Shown: positions 1 through 7,925 of the stretch, one piece after another
Layout of the letters: each line of letters starts with the position of its first letter
Position numbering within the stretch: the first letter of the stretch is position 1
NCBI GenBank assembly: GCA_964370765.1
Contig: CAYJKW010000052.1
Location: 1-15,687 of the forward strand
Reading direction: 5' to 3'
Origin: CAYJBH01 sp964370765
GTDB lineage: Bacteria > Bacillota > Clostridia > Oscillospirales > Ruminococcaceae
DNA: 15,687 nt
Program-made: the position numbers and the translations under genes
Notes under the pieces: generated by a model
The model's input: only the letters and a program-made list of their open reading frames with translations
Database searches by the model: none
What the model was told of the DNA's origin: nothing

Positions 1-49
1 TTTTTTCTTACTTGGAGATTATTGACGTTTACACGGTTGGGTATACAGT

Positions 50-94
50 CTCAAGAAAATCGTCACGAACTTAATATATAAGCTCGTGACGATT
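50..94 (-). terminator. Terminator of citrate synthase gene
   Basis: An 11-bp perfect inverted repeat (58-68 with 84-94, TCGTCACGA / TCGTGACGA core) extends inward past one mismatch to four more pairs around a 5-base loop. Read on the minus strand it is followed by GATTTTCTTG, a moderately U-rich tail. It lies about 70 bases beyond the gltA stop codon, so it is best read as that gene's intrinsic terminator. The tail is not a long pure T run, so termination may be partial. Confidence 0.7.
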
Positions 95-164
95 AATCTA
101 TGTTTGGATAATATAACTCGCTGTTTTAACGGTATTGATTGCCAATATACTTAAGCGTATAAAA

Positions 165-1526
165 TTATCTGTCTTTTATGTTTACATAGGGTTTGTGTGG
201 TGTAACAGGCTTGTATGCAGGACGAATAATTTTTCCGGCACTCTCCAACTCTTCCATACGATGAGCTGACCAACCAACAATACGTGCAATTGCAAAAAGT
301 GGTGTGTATAGCTCGGTAGGTAAATCTAACATATCATATACAAAGCCGCTGTAAAAATCTATGTTAGCAGACACGCCCTTATATATTCTTCTGCGGTCGC
401 CAATTACCTTAGGTGCAAGACGGGCCACATTATTATATAGTCTAAATTCGTTTTGGCGACCTTTACTGGTGGATAAATTTTCAACAAAACGTTTAAATAT
501 TTCGGTACGTGGGTCGGATAGCGAGTACACTGCATGACCCATACCATATATTAAACCACTTTTATCAAATGCTTTTTTATCGAGTAATGATTCGAGATAA
601 GCAACAATTTCGTCCTCGTCGTTCCAGTCCTTTAGATTTTTTTTCATATCATCAAACATGCCAACAACCTTAATGTTAGCTCCACCATGCTTAGGACCTT
701 TTAATGACGAAAGCCCTGCAGCAATCGCTGAATAAGTATCAGTACCTGCAGTGGTTACAACACGTGTTGTAAATGTCGAGTTGTTGCCGCCGCCATGCTC
801 AGCATGTAATATTAATGCTACATCTAGTACCTGTGCCTCCAAAGCTGTATATTTGCCGTCAGGACGCAACATCTGCAGTATGTTTTCCGCTGTTGATAGC
901 TCCGGCATAGGGGGGCGGATAAAAAACAGGTCATCTTTATGGTAATAACAGTATGCTTGATAGCTATAGATTGCCATCATTGGGAATACAGCAATAAGCT
1001 CTACTGCTTGGCGAAGAATATTTGAAAGTGAAACATCCTCGGCTTTATCATCGTAGCTATATAGGTTTAAAACACCTCTTGCAAGTCCAATCATAATATT
1101 TGAACTTGGAGATTTCATAATAATGTCGCGAACAAAATGGGATGGTAGGCTGCGGTATTTATTAAGTGATTGTTTTACCCAGTTGCAACGTTCCTCTGTA
1201 GGTAGCTCACCAAATAGTAAAAGATATACAATCTCCTCAAACCCATGCCGATTCTCGGATATACAGTTATCAACTATATCGGTAACATTTATACCACGAT
1301 AGTAAAGCTCACCCTCGCATGGAACACGCTCGCCATCTATGTTTTTAAAAGAAATTATGTCTGAAATATTAGTTAAGCCTGTAAGTACACCCTTACCGTT
1401 TTTATCACGTAGTCCTTGAAAAACTTCGTTTTTGATAAAAAGTTCAGGATCTATTTTATTATATTTCTCGGCTATCTTGGTTTGCTCTATTATATCTTCG
1501 GTTAATTGAGACAATCTATTATCCAT
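165..1526 (-). CDS. gltA: Citrate synthase
   Basis: Condenses acetyl-CoA and oxaloacetate to citrate in the cytoplasm, the entry step to 2-oxoglutarate and glutamate. The 453-aa product shows the citrate synthase landmarks in order: a HAEHGGGNNSTF segment (H241/H244), KHGGAN (H280), GMGHAVYSLSDPR (H331) and IDFYSG (D390). By analogy with the E. coli enzyme, H280, H331 and D390 are the catalytic His-His-Asp set, so the enzyme looks intact. It is slightly longer than the E. coli protein, with an N-terminal extension of the kind seen in clostridial members. The start is the ATG at 1526 because AAGGAG lies six bases upstream. A longer reading from a TTG at 1577 would begin inside the -10 box and is rejected. 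The gene stands alone, divergent from nrdD. A 2-methylcitrate synthase activity cannot be excluded. Confidence 0.93.
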   Translation of the reverse strand: MDNRLSQLTEDIIEQTKIAEKYNKIDPELFIKNEVFQGLRDKNGKGVLTGLTNISDIISFKNIDGERVPCEGELYYRGINVTDIVDNCISENRHGFEEIVYLLLFGELPTEERCNWVKQSLNKYRSLPSHFVRDIIMKSPSSNIMIGLARGVLNLYSYDDKAEDVSLSNILRQAVELIAVFPMMAIYSYQAYCYYHKDDLFFIRPPMPELSTAENILQMLRPDGKYTALEAQVLDVALILHAEHGGGNNSTFTTRVVTTAGTDTYSAIAAGLSSLKGPKHGGANIKVVGMFDDMKKNLKDWNDEDEIVAYLESLLDKKAFDKSGLIYGMGHAVYSLSDPRTEIFKRFVENLSTSKGRQNEFRLYNNVARLAPKVIGDRRRIYKGVSANIDFYSGFVYDMLDLPTELYTPLFAIARIVGWSAHRMEELESAGKIIRPAYKPVTPHKPYVNIKDR

Positions 1527-1576
1527 ACCAATCTCCTTACTATATGATGTGGGTGTAACTAAAATCAACAGTTTCA

Positions 1577-1605
1577 ATTATATCAAAAATTGCAACGATT
1601 GTCAA
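1577..1605 (-). promoter_or_regulatory. Sigma-A promoter of gltA (perfect consensus)
   Basis: On the minus strand, TTGACA (plus 1600-1605) and TATAAT (plus 1577-1582) are separated by exactly 17 bases, matching the vegetative sigma-A consensus in all twelve positions. Predicted transcription starts near 1570, giving a leader of about 45 bases before the ATG at 1526. Confidence 0.85.
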
Positions 1606-1783
1606 TTTCAATAACTATATAACTGTTAATTTGACCTTGATAATAGATGATATAATTTAATAAATGAATAGCAAATCTTTAAAGTATGAAAGCTTTTATA
1701 TCTAAAGATGAATATAAAAAATCATATATAATGGCAACAATAAACAAGAATTATATTTATTAAATATTTTTACTAGAAAATTC
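1606..1783. other. AT-rich divergent intergenic spacer
   Basis: The gltA-nrdD gap runs from 1527 to 1856 (330 bases). Apart from the two promoters at its ends, this middle stretch holds only AT-rich sequence and a weak TTTTATAT / ATATAAAA inverted repeat around 1695-1720. A 25-codon reading from 1687 has no ribosome binding site and was not called. I see no RNA gene or conserved leader here. Confidence 0.4.
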
Positions 1784-1812
1784 TTGACAAATACATCATG
1801 TGGTGTAATAAT
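1784..1812 (+). promoter_or_regulatory. Promoter of the nrdD operon, with operator-like palindrome
   Basis: TTGACA (1784-1789) and AATAAT (1807-1812, 5 of 6 to consensus) are spaced by 17 bases. The start would lie near 1819, leaving a leader of about 38 bases. Between the boxes is an imperfect inverted repeat, ACATCA-tg-TGGTGT (1793-1806). It could be an operator, but it does not match the NrdR box well. Confidence 0.6.
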
Positions 1813-1856
1813 ATTATCTGTACCCAATATTTAGACAAAGCGTAAAAGGTGGAAAA

Positions 1857-4145
1857 TTGATAAAAAGTGTAGAAAAACGTGATGGTAGGGTTGTTTTATA
1901 CAACGAAAGTAAGATTGCAGCGGCTATATTTAAGGCCATGCAAGCAGCTGGAGAAGGCGATGCGACACAGGCTGCAATAGTATCGCAGTCGGTTGAAAAG
2001 AGTTTAGAAACAAGCTGTGATAATATCCCCCCTACAATCGAGCAGATACAAGATACAGTAGAGCATGAAATGATGCGAGCCGGTTTTGAAGATTCTGCAA
2101 AAAAATATATATTGTATCGTGCGCAACGTACACGCATAAGGGATGCTAATACATCACTCATGCGCACTATTGATGAAATTACAACGGTAGATGCACGTAT
2201 AAGCGATATTAAACGTGATAATGCAAATATTGATGGCAATACTGCTATGGGAAGCATGCTGCAGATCGGTACTGCTGGCGCAAAAGCATACAATGCAGTT
2301 AATCTTCTTACCCCTGAACAGGCACAGGCATATTCCGATGGTGATATACATATACATGACTTTGATTTTTATGCACTTACAACGACATGTTGTCAGATAG
2401 ATTTATTAAAGCTATTTGATGGTGGTTTTTCTACGGGGCATGGATTCTTGCGTGAACCTAAAAGTATATCGAGTTATGCAGCACTTGCTGCGATAGCAAT
2501 CCAGAGCAATCAAAATGACCAACATGGCGGACAGGGTGTGCCTAACTTTGATTATGCTATGGCTAAAGGGGTTGAAAAAACTTTTGCTAAAGCATATCTA
2601 AATCGTTTGATTGATGTTCTTGAAGATGTACTTGAGTTAGATAATGCAAAGAATATTGCAACTGCTGTAATAGAATCCGCTTGCAAAAAATGTGGGTTGG
2701 ATAACGTTAGGATAGAGACTATTGAGGATGAATTTGACACTGCTGTAAAAGATGCGATTATTCCACACACATCATTCGATACAGATGTTATAATTAAACT
2801 TGTAAAAACTGCACGCCGTAGGGCGGGGGAGCAGACCGAGCGTGAAACATTTCAGGCTATGGAGGGGTTTATACATAACCTAAATACTATGCACTCAAGG
2901 GCAGGTGCACAGACTCCATTCTCCTCGATAAACTACGGAACAGATACATCACCCGAAGGTCGAATAGTAATTCGCAATATACTTCTTGCAACCGAGAGGG
3001 GATTAGGGCATGGCGAGACCGCTATATTCCCAATTCATATTTTCAAGGTAAAGGAAGGTGTGAACTATAACGAGGGGGATATAAACTACGACTTATTCTT
3101 ACTTTCATTTAGAGTTAGTGCGAAAAGACTTTTTCCAAACTATCTTTTTTTAGATAGTCCTTTTAATCTACAATACTATGAAAAAGGTAAACCAGAGACA
3201 GAGGTTGCAACAATGGGTTGCCGTACCCGTGTAATGGCTAACACAGCGTATCCAAATAGTGAGATTGCAAACAGCCGTGGAAACCTTTCTTTTACATCGA
3301 TAAATCTCCCAAGGCTTGCTATTGAGGCAAAGGGGGACGAAGATCTATTTTTTAAGATGTTGGATGAAAAATTAGACTTAGTTGCACACCAGCTTAAGGA
3401 TAGGTATGATCTACAAAGAAAAAAACGTGTATATAACTATCCGTTCTTGATGGGTCAAGGAATCTGGCTTGATAGTGATAAGCTTGGGCCATACGATGAA
3501 ATCGGGGAGGTATTACGGCACGGAAGTTTATCGATAGGGTTTATAGGACTTGCAGAGACACTGGTGGCACTTTATGGTCAGCATCATGGGCAGTCGGACG
3601 AGATGCAGGATAAAGGTTATAAGATAGTAAAACACATGCGTGATTTTTGTGATAAACGTGCAGCAGCAGAAAAACTCAACTATGGGTTACTTGCAACACC
3701 GGCGGAGGGGTTAAGCGGTAGATTTATTCGTATGGACAAAAAACGTTACGGTGAGATTAAAGGTATTACCGATAGAGAATATTATACAAACTCTTTTCAT
3801 GTTCCGGTGCATTTTGATATATCTATTTATGATAAGATAAATAAGGAGGCACCATATCACGCACTTACAAACTCCGGCCATATAAGCTATGTTGAGTTAG
3901 ATGGAAATGTTGCAGAAAACATTGAAGCCTTTGAGTCTATTGTACGGTGTATGCATGATGCAGGTATTGGATATGGAAGTATTAACCACCCAGTAGATCG
4001 CGATCCAATATGTGGTTATATAGGCGTTATTGGTGAAGTCTGCCCACGATGTGGTAGACGTAGTGGCGAGGCACTATCAGAAGAAAGAATAGCAGAACTA
4101 CGTAAAATGTATCCAGACATTGATAAAAGTATAGGATGTAATTAA
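1857..4145 (+). CDS. nrdD: Anaerobic (class III) ribonucleoside-triphosphate reductase, large chain lacking the glycyl-radical tail
   Basis: Reduces ribonucleotides to deoxyribonucleotides for DNA synthesis under anaerobic conditions. The 762-aa product begins with an ATP-cone allosteric domain (about residues 1-95, KRDGRVVLYNESKI) followed by the NrdD barrel. TTCCQID (C178/C179) and MGCRTRV (C455, the expected thiyl-radical cysteine) are present. The C-terminus has a zinc-knuckle-like segment, ICGYIGVIGEVCPRCGR (C719, C729, C732), and ends in GCN (C761). In most NrdD proteins this knuckle is followed by the glycyl-radical motif RR(I/V)(T/C)GYL, which is absent here and is encoded by the next gene. 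The TTG start is chosen because AAAAGGTGG lies four bases upstream and the protein then begins at the usual ATP-cone position. First gene of a three-gene operon with the small tail protein and nrdG. Confidence 0.93.
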   Translation: MIKSVEKRDGRVVLYNESKIAAAIFKAMQAAGEGDATQAAIVSQSVEKSLETSCDNIPPTIEQIQDTVEHEMMRAGFEDSAKKYILYRAQRTRIRDANTSLMRTIDEITTVDARISDIKRDNANIDGNTAMGSMLQIGTAGAKAYNAVNLLTPEQAQAYSDGDIHIHDFDFYALTTTCCQIDLLKLFDGGFSTGHGFLREPKSISSYAALAAIAIQSNQNDQHGGQGVPNFDYAMAKGVEKTFAKAYLNRLIDVLEDVLELDNAKNIATAVIESACKKCGLDNVRIETIEDEFDTAVKDAIIPHTSFDTDVIIKLVKTARRRAGEQTERETFQAMEGFIHNLNTMHSRAGAQTPFSSINYGTDTSPEGRIVIRNILLATERGLGHGETAIFPIHIFKVKEGVNYNEGDINYDLFLLSFRVSAKRLFPNYLFLDSPFNLQYYEKGKPETEVATMGCRTRVMANTAYPNSEIANSRGNLSFTSINLPRLAIEAKGDEDLFFKMLDEKLDLVAHQLKDRYDLQRKKRVYNYPFLMGQGIWLDSDKLGPYDEIGEVLRHGSLSIGFIGLAETLVALYGQHHGQSDEMQDKGYKIVKHMRDFCDKRAAAEKLNYGLLATPAEGLSGRFIRMDKKRYGEIKGITDREYYTNSFHVPVHFDISIYDKINKEAPYHALTNSGHISYVELDGNVAENIEAFESIVRCMHDAGIGYGSINHPVDRDPICGYIGVIGEVCPRCGRRSGEALSEERIAELRKMYPDIDKSIGCN

Positions 4146-4158
4146 AAGGAAGAAAACA

Positions 4159-4311
4159 ATGAATGTTATAGAGATTAATAAAGATGCAAAATATGGTAAA
4201 GATGTAGATTTTGAGCGTATCCGTCGTATCACAGGATATCTTGTCGGAACTATGGATAAATGGAATGATGCAAAAAAGGCTGAGGAAGCCGATCGTGTAA
4301 AACATCAATAG
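4159..4311 (+). CDS. Small glycyl-radical domain protein, split-off NrdD C-terminus
   Basis: A 50-aa cytoplasmic protein lying 13 bases after nrdD and 3 bases before nrdG, with AAAGGA as ribosome binding site about seven bases before its ATG. It contains DFERIRRITGYLVG (residues 17-30). The RRITGYL part is the class III ribonucleotide reductase glycyl-radical motif, and G26 is the candidate radical glycine. The following residues, ending in DRVKH, resemble the last part of full-length NrdD chains. The upstream nrdD stops before this region, so I infer that the two polypeptides assemble into one enzyme and that NrdG activates G26. It resembles in principle the GrcA (YfiD) spare part of pyruvate formate-lyase. 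It is too short for a separate enzyme. The alternative is a recent nonsense split, but the good ribosome binding site and extra N-terminal residues argue for a true gene. Confidence 0.85.
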   Translation: MNVIEINKDAKYGKDVDFERIRRITGYLVGTMDKWNDAKKAEEADRVKHQ

Positions 4312-4314
4312 CTA

Positions 4315-4833
4315 ATGACAACGTTTAATATCGCTGCAATAATTAATGATTCTGTTGTGGACGGCCCTGGACTACGTGTAACTATATTCAGTCAGGGCTG
4401 TCCACATTCGTGCCCAGGCTGCCACAACCCACAAAGTCATTCGTTTGATCCTAATATAACGATATGTGTTGAAGATGTTTATAAGTCTATAAAGTCTAAT
4501 TTTCTTTGTAAAGGTGTAACATTTAGCGGAGGGGAACCGTTTTGTCAAGCGAAAGCTTTTTATCAGCTTGCCAAACTTTTAAGGGAAGATGGGTATGAAA
4601 TAGCCTGTTACAGTGGTTACCGCTACGAAGAAATTGTAGTGGCAGACAGTATGCAACAGGCTTTATTGGCGCAAATTGATGTGCTTATTGATGGTAGGTA
4701 TGTAGAGAGCGAGCGCAACCTTGATTTATTGTATAAGGGTAGTGCTAATCAGCGAATTATAGATGTACAAAACAGCCTTACAACTGGGGAGATTGTACTT
4801 GTATGTGATGGCAGATGGTCAAGAGATATATAG
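4315..4833 (+). CDS. nrdG: Anaerobic ribonucleoside-triphosphate reductase activating protein (radical SAM)
   Basis: A radical SAM activase that reductively cleaves S-adenosylmethionine to put the glycyl radical on the class III ribonucleotide reductase. The 172-aa product has the cluster motif GCPHSCPGCHNP (C29, C33, C36, the CX3CX2C pattern) and the SAM-binding GGEP motif (VTFSGGEPF). The length fits the family. It begins three bases after the stop of the small glycyl-radical gene and has no good ribosome binding site of its own, so translation is probably coupled. Its target glycine would be in the preceding 50-aa protein, not in NrdD itself. Its stop codon is immediately followed by the stop codon of the opposing flippase gene, with no visible terminator between them. 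Confidence 0.94.
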   Translation: MTTFNIAAIINDSVVDGPGLRVTIFSQGCPHSCPGCHNPQSHSFDPNITICVEDVYKSIKSNFLCKGVTFSGGEPFCQAKAFYQLAKLLREDGYEIACYSGYRYEEIVVADSMQQALLAQIDVLIDGRYVESERNLDLLYKGSANQRIIDVQNSLTTGEIVLVCDGRWSRDI

Positions 4834-6255
4834 TTATTTTTTTCTTTTTAAAGCTAATTTTTTTATTGATTTGAATATGTCCTTTATTAGCCCCCTATTG
4901 TCAATTATTGCATAGGTTGTCGCTATTGCTATAGATAATATAATAAATATAATATTATCATAGCTGTATAAAAGTAATAAGGCGATTACAATAAATATCC
5001 TTATAATCATCTGTTTTTTATCAATTATTATATTACAATCTTTATCAAGATATTTTTTTCTTATTATAACAATTAATGTATCAGCAACAAGGCTTGCAAT
5101 TGCAGCAGCATACAATCCAATAAAATGTATTAACGATAGGTTTATAACAACATTCACAATAGCTCCTATTACCGTAGATTTAGCTATAGTTGATGTTTTC
5201 TTTAGTGCAGTATATATGCCTGAATAGTATTTGCCTAAACAGTTAAAATATATTGATACCAACAAAATTGGAACAAATATGTATCCATCAATATAATCAC
5301 CACGTATAAAAATTCTGAAAAGTATAGGCATCGTAGCAATAGTAAGAATTACAACCGAAAATATAGCATTATCAATTATCTTGTATAGTGAATTATAGTA
5401 TTTTTCAGCCTCTTCCTTACCTCTTGATATAACTCTTGACGCACTCTCGCTCCATGCATTATAAAAGTAATGATATATTGTCTCTATCATGCTCGGAAAT
5501 TTATAAGATATAGCATATATTCCGTTTGCAGCAGTACCCATAAAGGTACTAATGATTAATCTACCTGAAATTAATAGTAACTGCGAACTTAATGCATTAG
5601 GTATAAGTGGGAGAGAGTATGTGAGTATCTCTTTACAGTAGGATAATGAAACACTTTTTAAGGAAACATGTCTCCATATTTTTTTCTTAAAAAAAACAAA
5701 TAAAAATGCAACGCCTTCTGAAAAGCACAGAGAGAATAACAAACCCTCAACACCAAGCCTAAGTACTGCAACGGTAAATACATTTAGCACAAGTTGTATT
5801 GCACTTTTTATAGCAGAGTTTATAGCATAAGCTTTCATCTCTCCCAGTCCTCGGAGAAGGTTGTTGGTATAATGATACAAAACTAACATTACTACATACA
5901 GATAGATGTACAGACAATATTCGATCCCAACTGTAAGATTAAGTGTAAGCATGATTGCCGAAAAAACTAATACACCAAAAAACACTAGCAAAAATGAATG
6001 CGAGATGACCTTGTTAAACTCATCTTTGTTTGAACCGGCGTCGATAACAAATCGAAACATTCCCTCGATAGCCGATAAAGTAACGATTGGCATTAAAAAT
6101 GCACCTATGGCTATGATATAATCATATGACCCATATTCAGATGTTGTAAGAATAGATGTATAAAGTGGGAGTAATAAAAATGATATGGCCTTTGTGCCAA
6201 AATTTCCCATTGCAATTATTAGAGAATTTTTTAGTAACCTGCTCTTTTCACTCAT
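4834..6255 (-). CDS. Polysaccharide flippase (Wzx-like, MOP superfamily)
   Basis: A 473-aa integral membrane protein with many hydrophobic segments along its whole length, fitting the 12-14 helices of oligosaccharide flippases of the MOP/Wzx group, which move lipid-linked sugar units across the membrane. The N-terminus (KNSLIIAMGNFGTKAISF, then LLPLYTSILTTSEYGSYD) is the classic opening of this family. The ATG at 6255 has GGAG seven bases upstream. The C-terminus is lysine rich (KKLALKRKK), consistent with a cytoplasmic end. The stop lies tail-to-tail with nrdG with no spacer. Divergent glycosyltransferase genes nearby suggest it exports the glycan they build. The actual substrate cannot be read from the sequence; a teichuronic-acid or capsular-type repeat are options. 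Confidence 0.85.
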   Translation of the reverse strand: MSEKSRLLKNSLIIAMGNFGTKAISFLLLPLYTSILTTSEYGSYDYIIAIGAFLMPIVTLSAIEGMFRFVIDAGSNKDEFNKVISHSFLLVFFGVLVFSAIMLTLNLTVGIEYCLYIYLYVVMLVLYHYTNNLLRGLGEMKAYAINSAIKSAIQLVLNVFTVAVLRLGVEGLLFSLCFSEGVAFLFVFFKKKIWRHVSLKSVSLSYCKEILTYSLPLIPNALSSQLLLISGRLIISTFMGTAANGIYAISYKFPSMIETIYHYFYNAWSESASRVISRGKEEAEKYYNSLYKIIDNAIFSVVILTIATMPILFRIFIRGDYIDGYIFVPILLVSIYFNCLGKYYSGIYTALKKTSTIAKSTVIGAIVNVVINLSLIHFIGLYAAAIASLVADTLIVIIRKKYLDKDCNIIIDKKQMIIRIFIVIALLLLYSYDNIIFIILSIAIATTYAIIDNRGLIKDIFKSIKKLALKRKK

Positions 6256-6468
6256 TATATATCTCCGGATATGTTTGTTTTAAAAACGATATTCAAAATT
6301 TGCTTTATTAGTTGTTGTGATTTGTATTCTATATCGACTGTTTTATTAAATATTGTCTGCATTTCTTTATAATGTAGTTCGTTCTTGATTCGATATCGTT
6401 TTCGCCTTCCACATTATGTCTGAATATAATGCCGATAAAGCTATTGCAACATAGTTTTTGCCGGCCAT
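6255..6468 (-). pseudogene. Possible frameshifted small gene upstream of the flippase
   Basis: On the minus strand an ATG at 6468, preceded by GAGGG six bases upstream, opens a 33-codon reading frame (MAGKNYVAIALSAL...) that stops at 6367. A second frame, open from 6413, runs to a TAA at 6255-6257 that overlaps the flippase ATG as TAATG, the usual sign of translational coupling. One lost base between 6413 and 6369 would join them into a single protein of about 71 residues. I infer a small gene, or the remnant of a larger one (perhaps a glycosyltransferase C-terminus), broken by a frameshift. I do not recognise the product. The stretch is AT-rich and a third frame is also open for about 46 codons, so chance is a real alternative. 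Confidence 0.3.
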
Positions 6469-6506
6469 TTTAAACCCTCTGTATTTAATTTAATCGTTAC
6501 TTTTAA

Positions 6507-6515
6507 ATTATAACA
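6507..6515 (-). promoter_or_regulatory. Extended -10 promoter for the flippase transcript
   Basis: On the minus strand the sequence TGTTATAAT is a full extended -10 element (TGnTATAAT). No good -35 box lies upstream, which is usual for this promoter class. Transcription would begin near 6500, about 32 bases before the small ORF at 6468 and then on into the flippase. Confidence 0.55.
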
Positions 6516-6607
6516 TAGATTTAATGGCATTGCGAGATATATTTAATTTTTTACAATTTATATAAAAAGCTTCTAATGCTAGTGCTTTGTATTAGTTATG
6601 TTAGGGG

Positions 6608-6636
6608 TTGCGGTTTATAAATATATACTGTATAAT
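6608..6636 (+). promoter_or_regulatory. Promoter of the glycosyltransferase operon
   Basis: A perfect TATAAT (6631-6636) lies 17 bases after TTGCGG (6608-6613), a weak -35 box. The start would be near 6643, leaving a very short leader before the TTG codon at 6660. Confidence 0.5.
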
Positions 6637-6659
6637 ACAATAAAAAAAGAGGCTGTGAA

Positions 6660-7925
6660 TTGAAGATACTTTTTTTTGCCGGCGAACTTTCCGGCAGGTT
6701 GAATGCTGCAAATAAGATTGTAATGCAGCTTGCACAGCAGTTATCGCTAGATGGGAGTAGCTGTTTTGTATTTGGCATAAATAATGATGAAAATATTAAT
6801 AAAAATGATAATAACTTTAATGTAGTAGCCGTTAAAAGAAGCTGCAATCCTTTTGCATCGCTTGAAGAATATGTAAACAAAACTAATAGCAACCGTAAAG
6901 AAGCAGTGCGAAAATATATGCTTAGTCATCCGGTAAATGCCCTTAAAATTGCATATGGATATAAAAACGCTAAGTTCATGCAAAAAAGCATCACAGCTGA
7001 GGATAGTCAGATTTTGCAGCACTATATCAAAGATAATGATTTTGATCTATTGATAACATTGCAGGAACCGCCTTGGGTTGTTAAGTTAGCAAATCGGCTT
7101 AACTTGCCGGTAGTTATATATCAGCTTGACCCATTTGGTCTACATGAATTATATACAGATAATTTATTTAAAAAAATAGATACAGAATTATATAATTTTA
7201 ATATTGCAAAACATATATTTACAACCCCTGCTTTGTATCGCCAGTATAAATCACATAAGGATTATAGAAGGTTTATTAATAAAGTTACAGCAGTAGAGTT
7301 TCCAAATATAAGAAATATTAGCATCATTAATCAGAATGCAATAAATTTTGACAATAGTTTTATTAATATTGTATACTGTGGAATCATGGAGGATTCATAT
7401 CGATCACCAAAATCATTTTTGGAGCTTTTTTCGAAAATTTTATTATTGAACAATAAGTTGCGTGTATATTTTATAGGTGATGTTACAAGTAGATATTTAG
7501 TCGAATATGCGGAGAAATACCCAGATAATATTATAGTAAAAAGACCTGTGGACCTAACAACAGCAACTGCAATTCAGAATGATGCAGATATATTGCTTAA
7601 TATTGGTAATGTAATTACAAACCAAGTCCCAAGCAAAATATTTGATTATTTTTCGCTTGGGAAACCTGTTTTTTCAACCTGTAAGTTGCAAGACTGTCCC
7701 TCTAAAGAGTATTTAAATAAATATCCACTATCGTATATATATAATGAATACAATAGTAGCTGTTCAGTAGAGGCTGCTGCTGATTTTTTGCAAAAATCAA
7801 AAGGGAAAAGATTAGACTATAACAATATAGCGAAAATCTATAATGACTGTACATTAGAGTATGTAGGAAATGTTTTTAAAGATAAGCTTTGTTTAAACGG
7901 AGACGGTGATGAAAAAGACTGTTAA
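6660..7925 (+). CDS. Glycosyltransferase, GT-B fold (GT4-like)
   Basis: A 421-aa cytoplasmic or membrane-associated enzyme. The N-terminus (MKILFFAGELSGRLNAANKI) is the nucleotide-fold opening typical of GT-B glycosyltransferases. The C-terminal half contains VPSKIFDYFSLGKPVF (about residues 322-337), the donor-binding segment in which family 4 and related enzymes recognise a nucleotide sugar. The TTG start is supported by AAAGAGG seven bases upstream. The gene overlaps the next by 17 bases, so the two are co-translated. I infer that it adds one sugar to a surface glycan. Neither donor nor acceptor can be read from the sequence. Base composition is notably AT-rich compared with nrdD or gdhA, which fits the horizontally variable nature of surface-sugar genes. 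Confidence 0.8.
   Translation: MKILFFAGELSGRLNAANKIVMQLAQQLSLDGSSCFVFGINNDENINKNDNNFNVVAVKRSCNPFASLEEYVNKTNSNRKEAVRKYMLSHPVNALKIAYGYKNAKFMQKSITAEDSQILQHYIKDNDFDLLITLQEPPWVVKLANRLNLPVVIYQLDPFGLHELYTDNLFKKIDTELYNFNIAKHIFTTPALYRQYKSHKDYRRFINKVTAVEFPNIRNISIINQNAINFDNSFINIVYCGIMEDSYRSPKSFLELFSKILLLNNKLRVYFIGDVTSRYLVEYAEKYPDNIIVKRPVDLTTATAIQNDADILLNIGNVITNQVPSKIFDYFSLGKPVFSTCKLQDCPSKEYLNKYPLSYIYNEYNSSCSVEAAADFLQKSKGKRLDYNNIAKIYNDCTLEYVGNVFKDKLCLNGDGDEKDC

Larger units (their letters stand above)
6469..6659. other. Divergent control region of the glycan block
   Basis: The gap between the flippase start (6255) and the glycosyltransferase start (6660) is 404 bases. The left half holds the possible broken gene. 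This right half holds two divergent promoters: a minus-strand extended -10 at 6507-6515 and a plus-strand TATAAT at 6631-6636. The rest is AT-rich with no convincing hairpin or RNA gene. Confidence 0.45.

Noticed and set aside
1527..1577. Longer citrate synthase N-terminus from a TTG at 1577
   Set aside because: The TTG sits within the -10 box of a perfect promoter, so it would not be in the message. The ATG at 1526 has AAGGAG at the right distance.
1687..1764. 25-codon plus-strand frame in the gltA-nrdD gap
   Set aside because: No ribosome binding site or promoter nearby, and the composition is as expected from random AT-rich DNA.
1814..2293. 159-codon minus-strand frame over the nrdD start
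   Set aside because: It is antisense to the ATP-cone of nrdD. The serine- and isoleucine-rich product looks like a shadow of the coding strand.
4027..4308. 93-codon minus-strand frame over the end of nrdD and the small glycyl-radical gene
   Set aside because: Antisense to two well-supported genes; its hydrophobic product is a by-product of the lysine-rich coding strand.
4801..4870. Terminator between nrdG and the flippase
   Set aside because: T-rich sequence is present but no stable stem precedes it on either strand.
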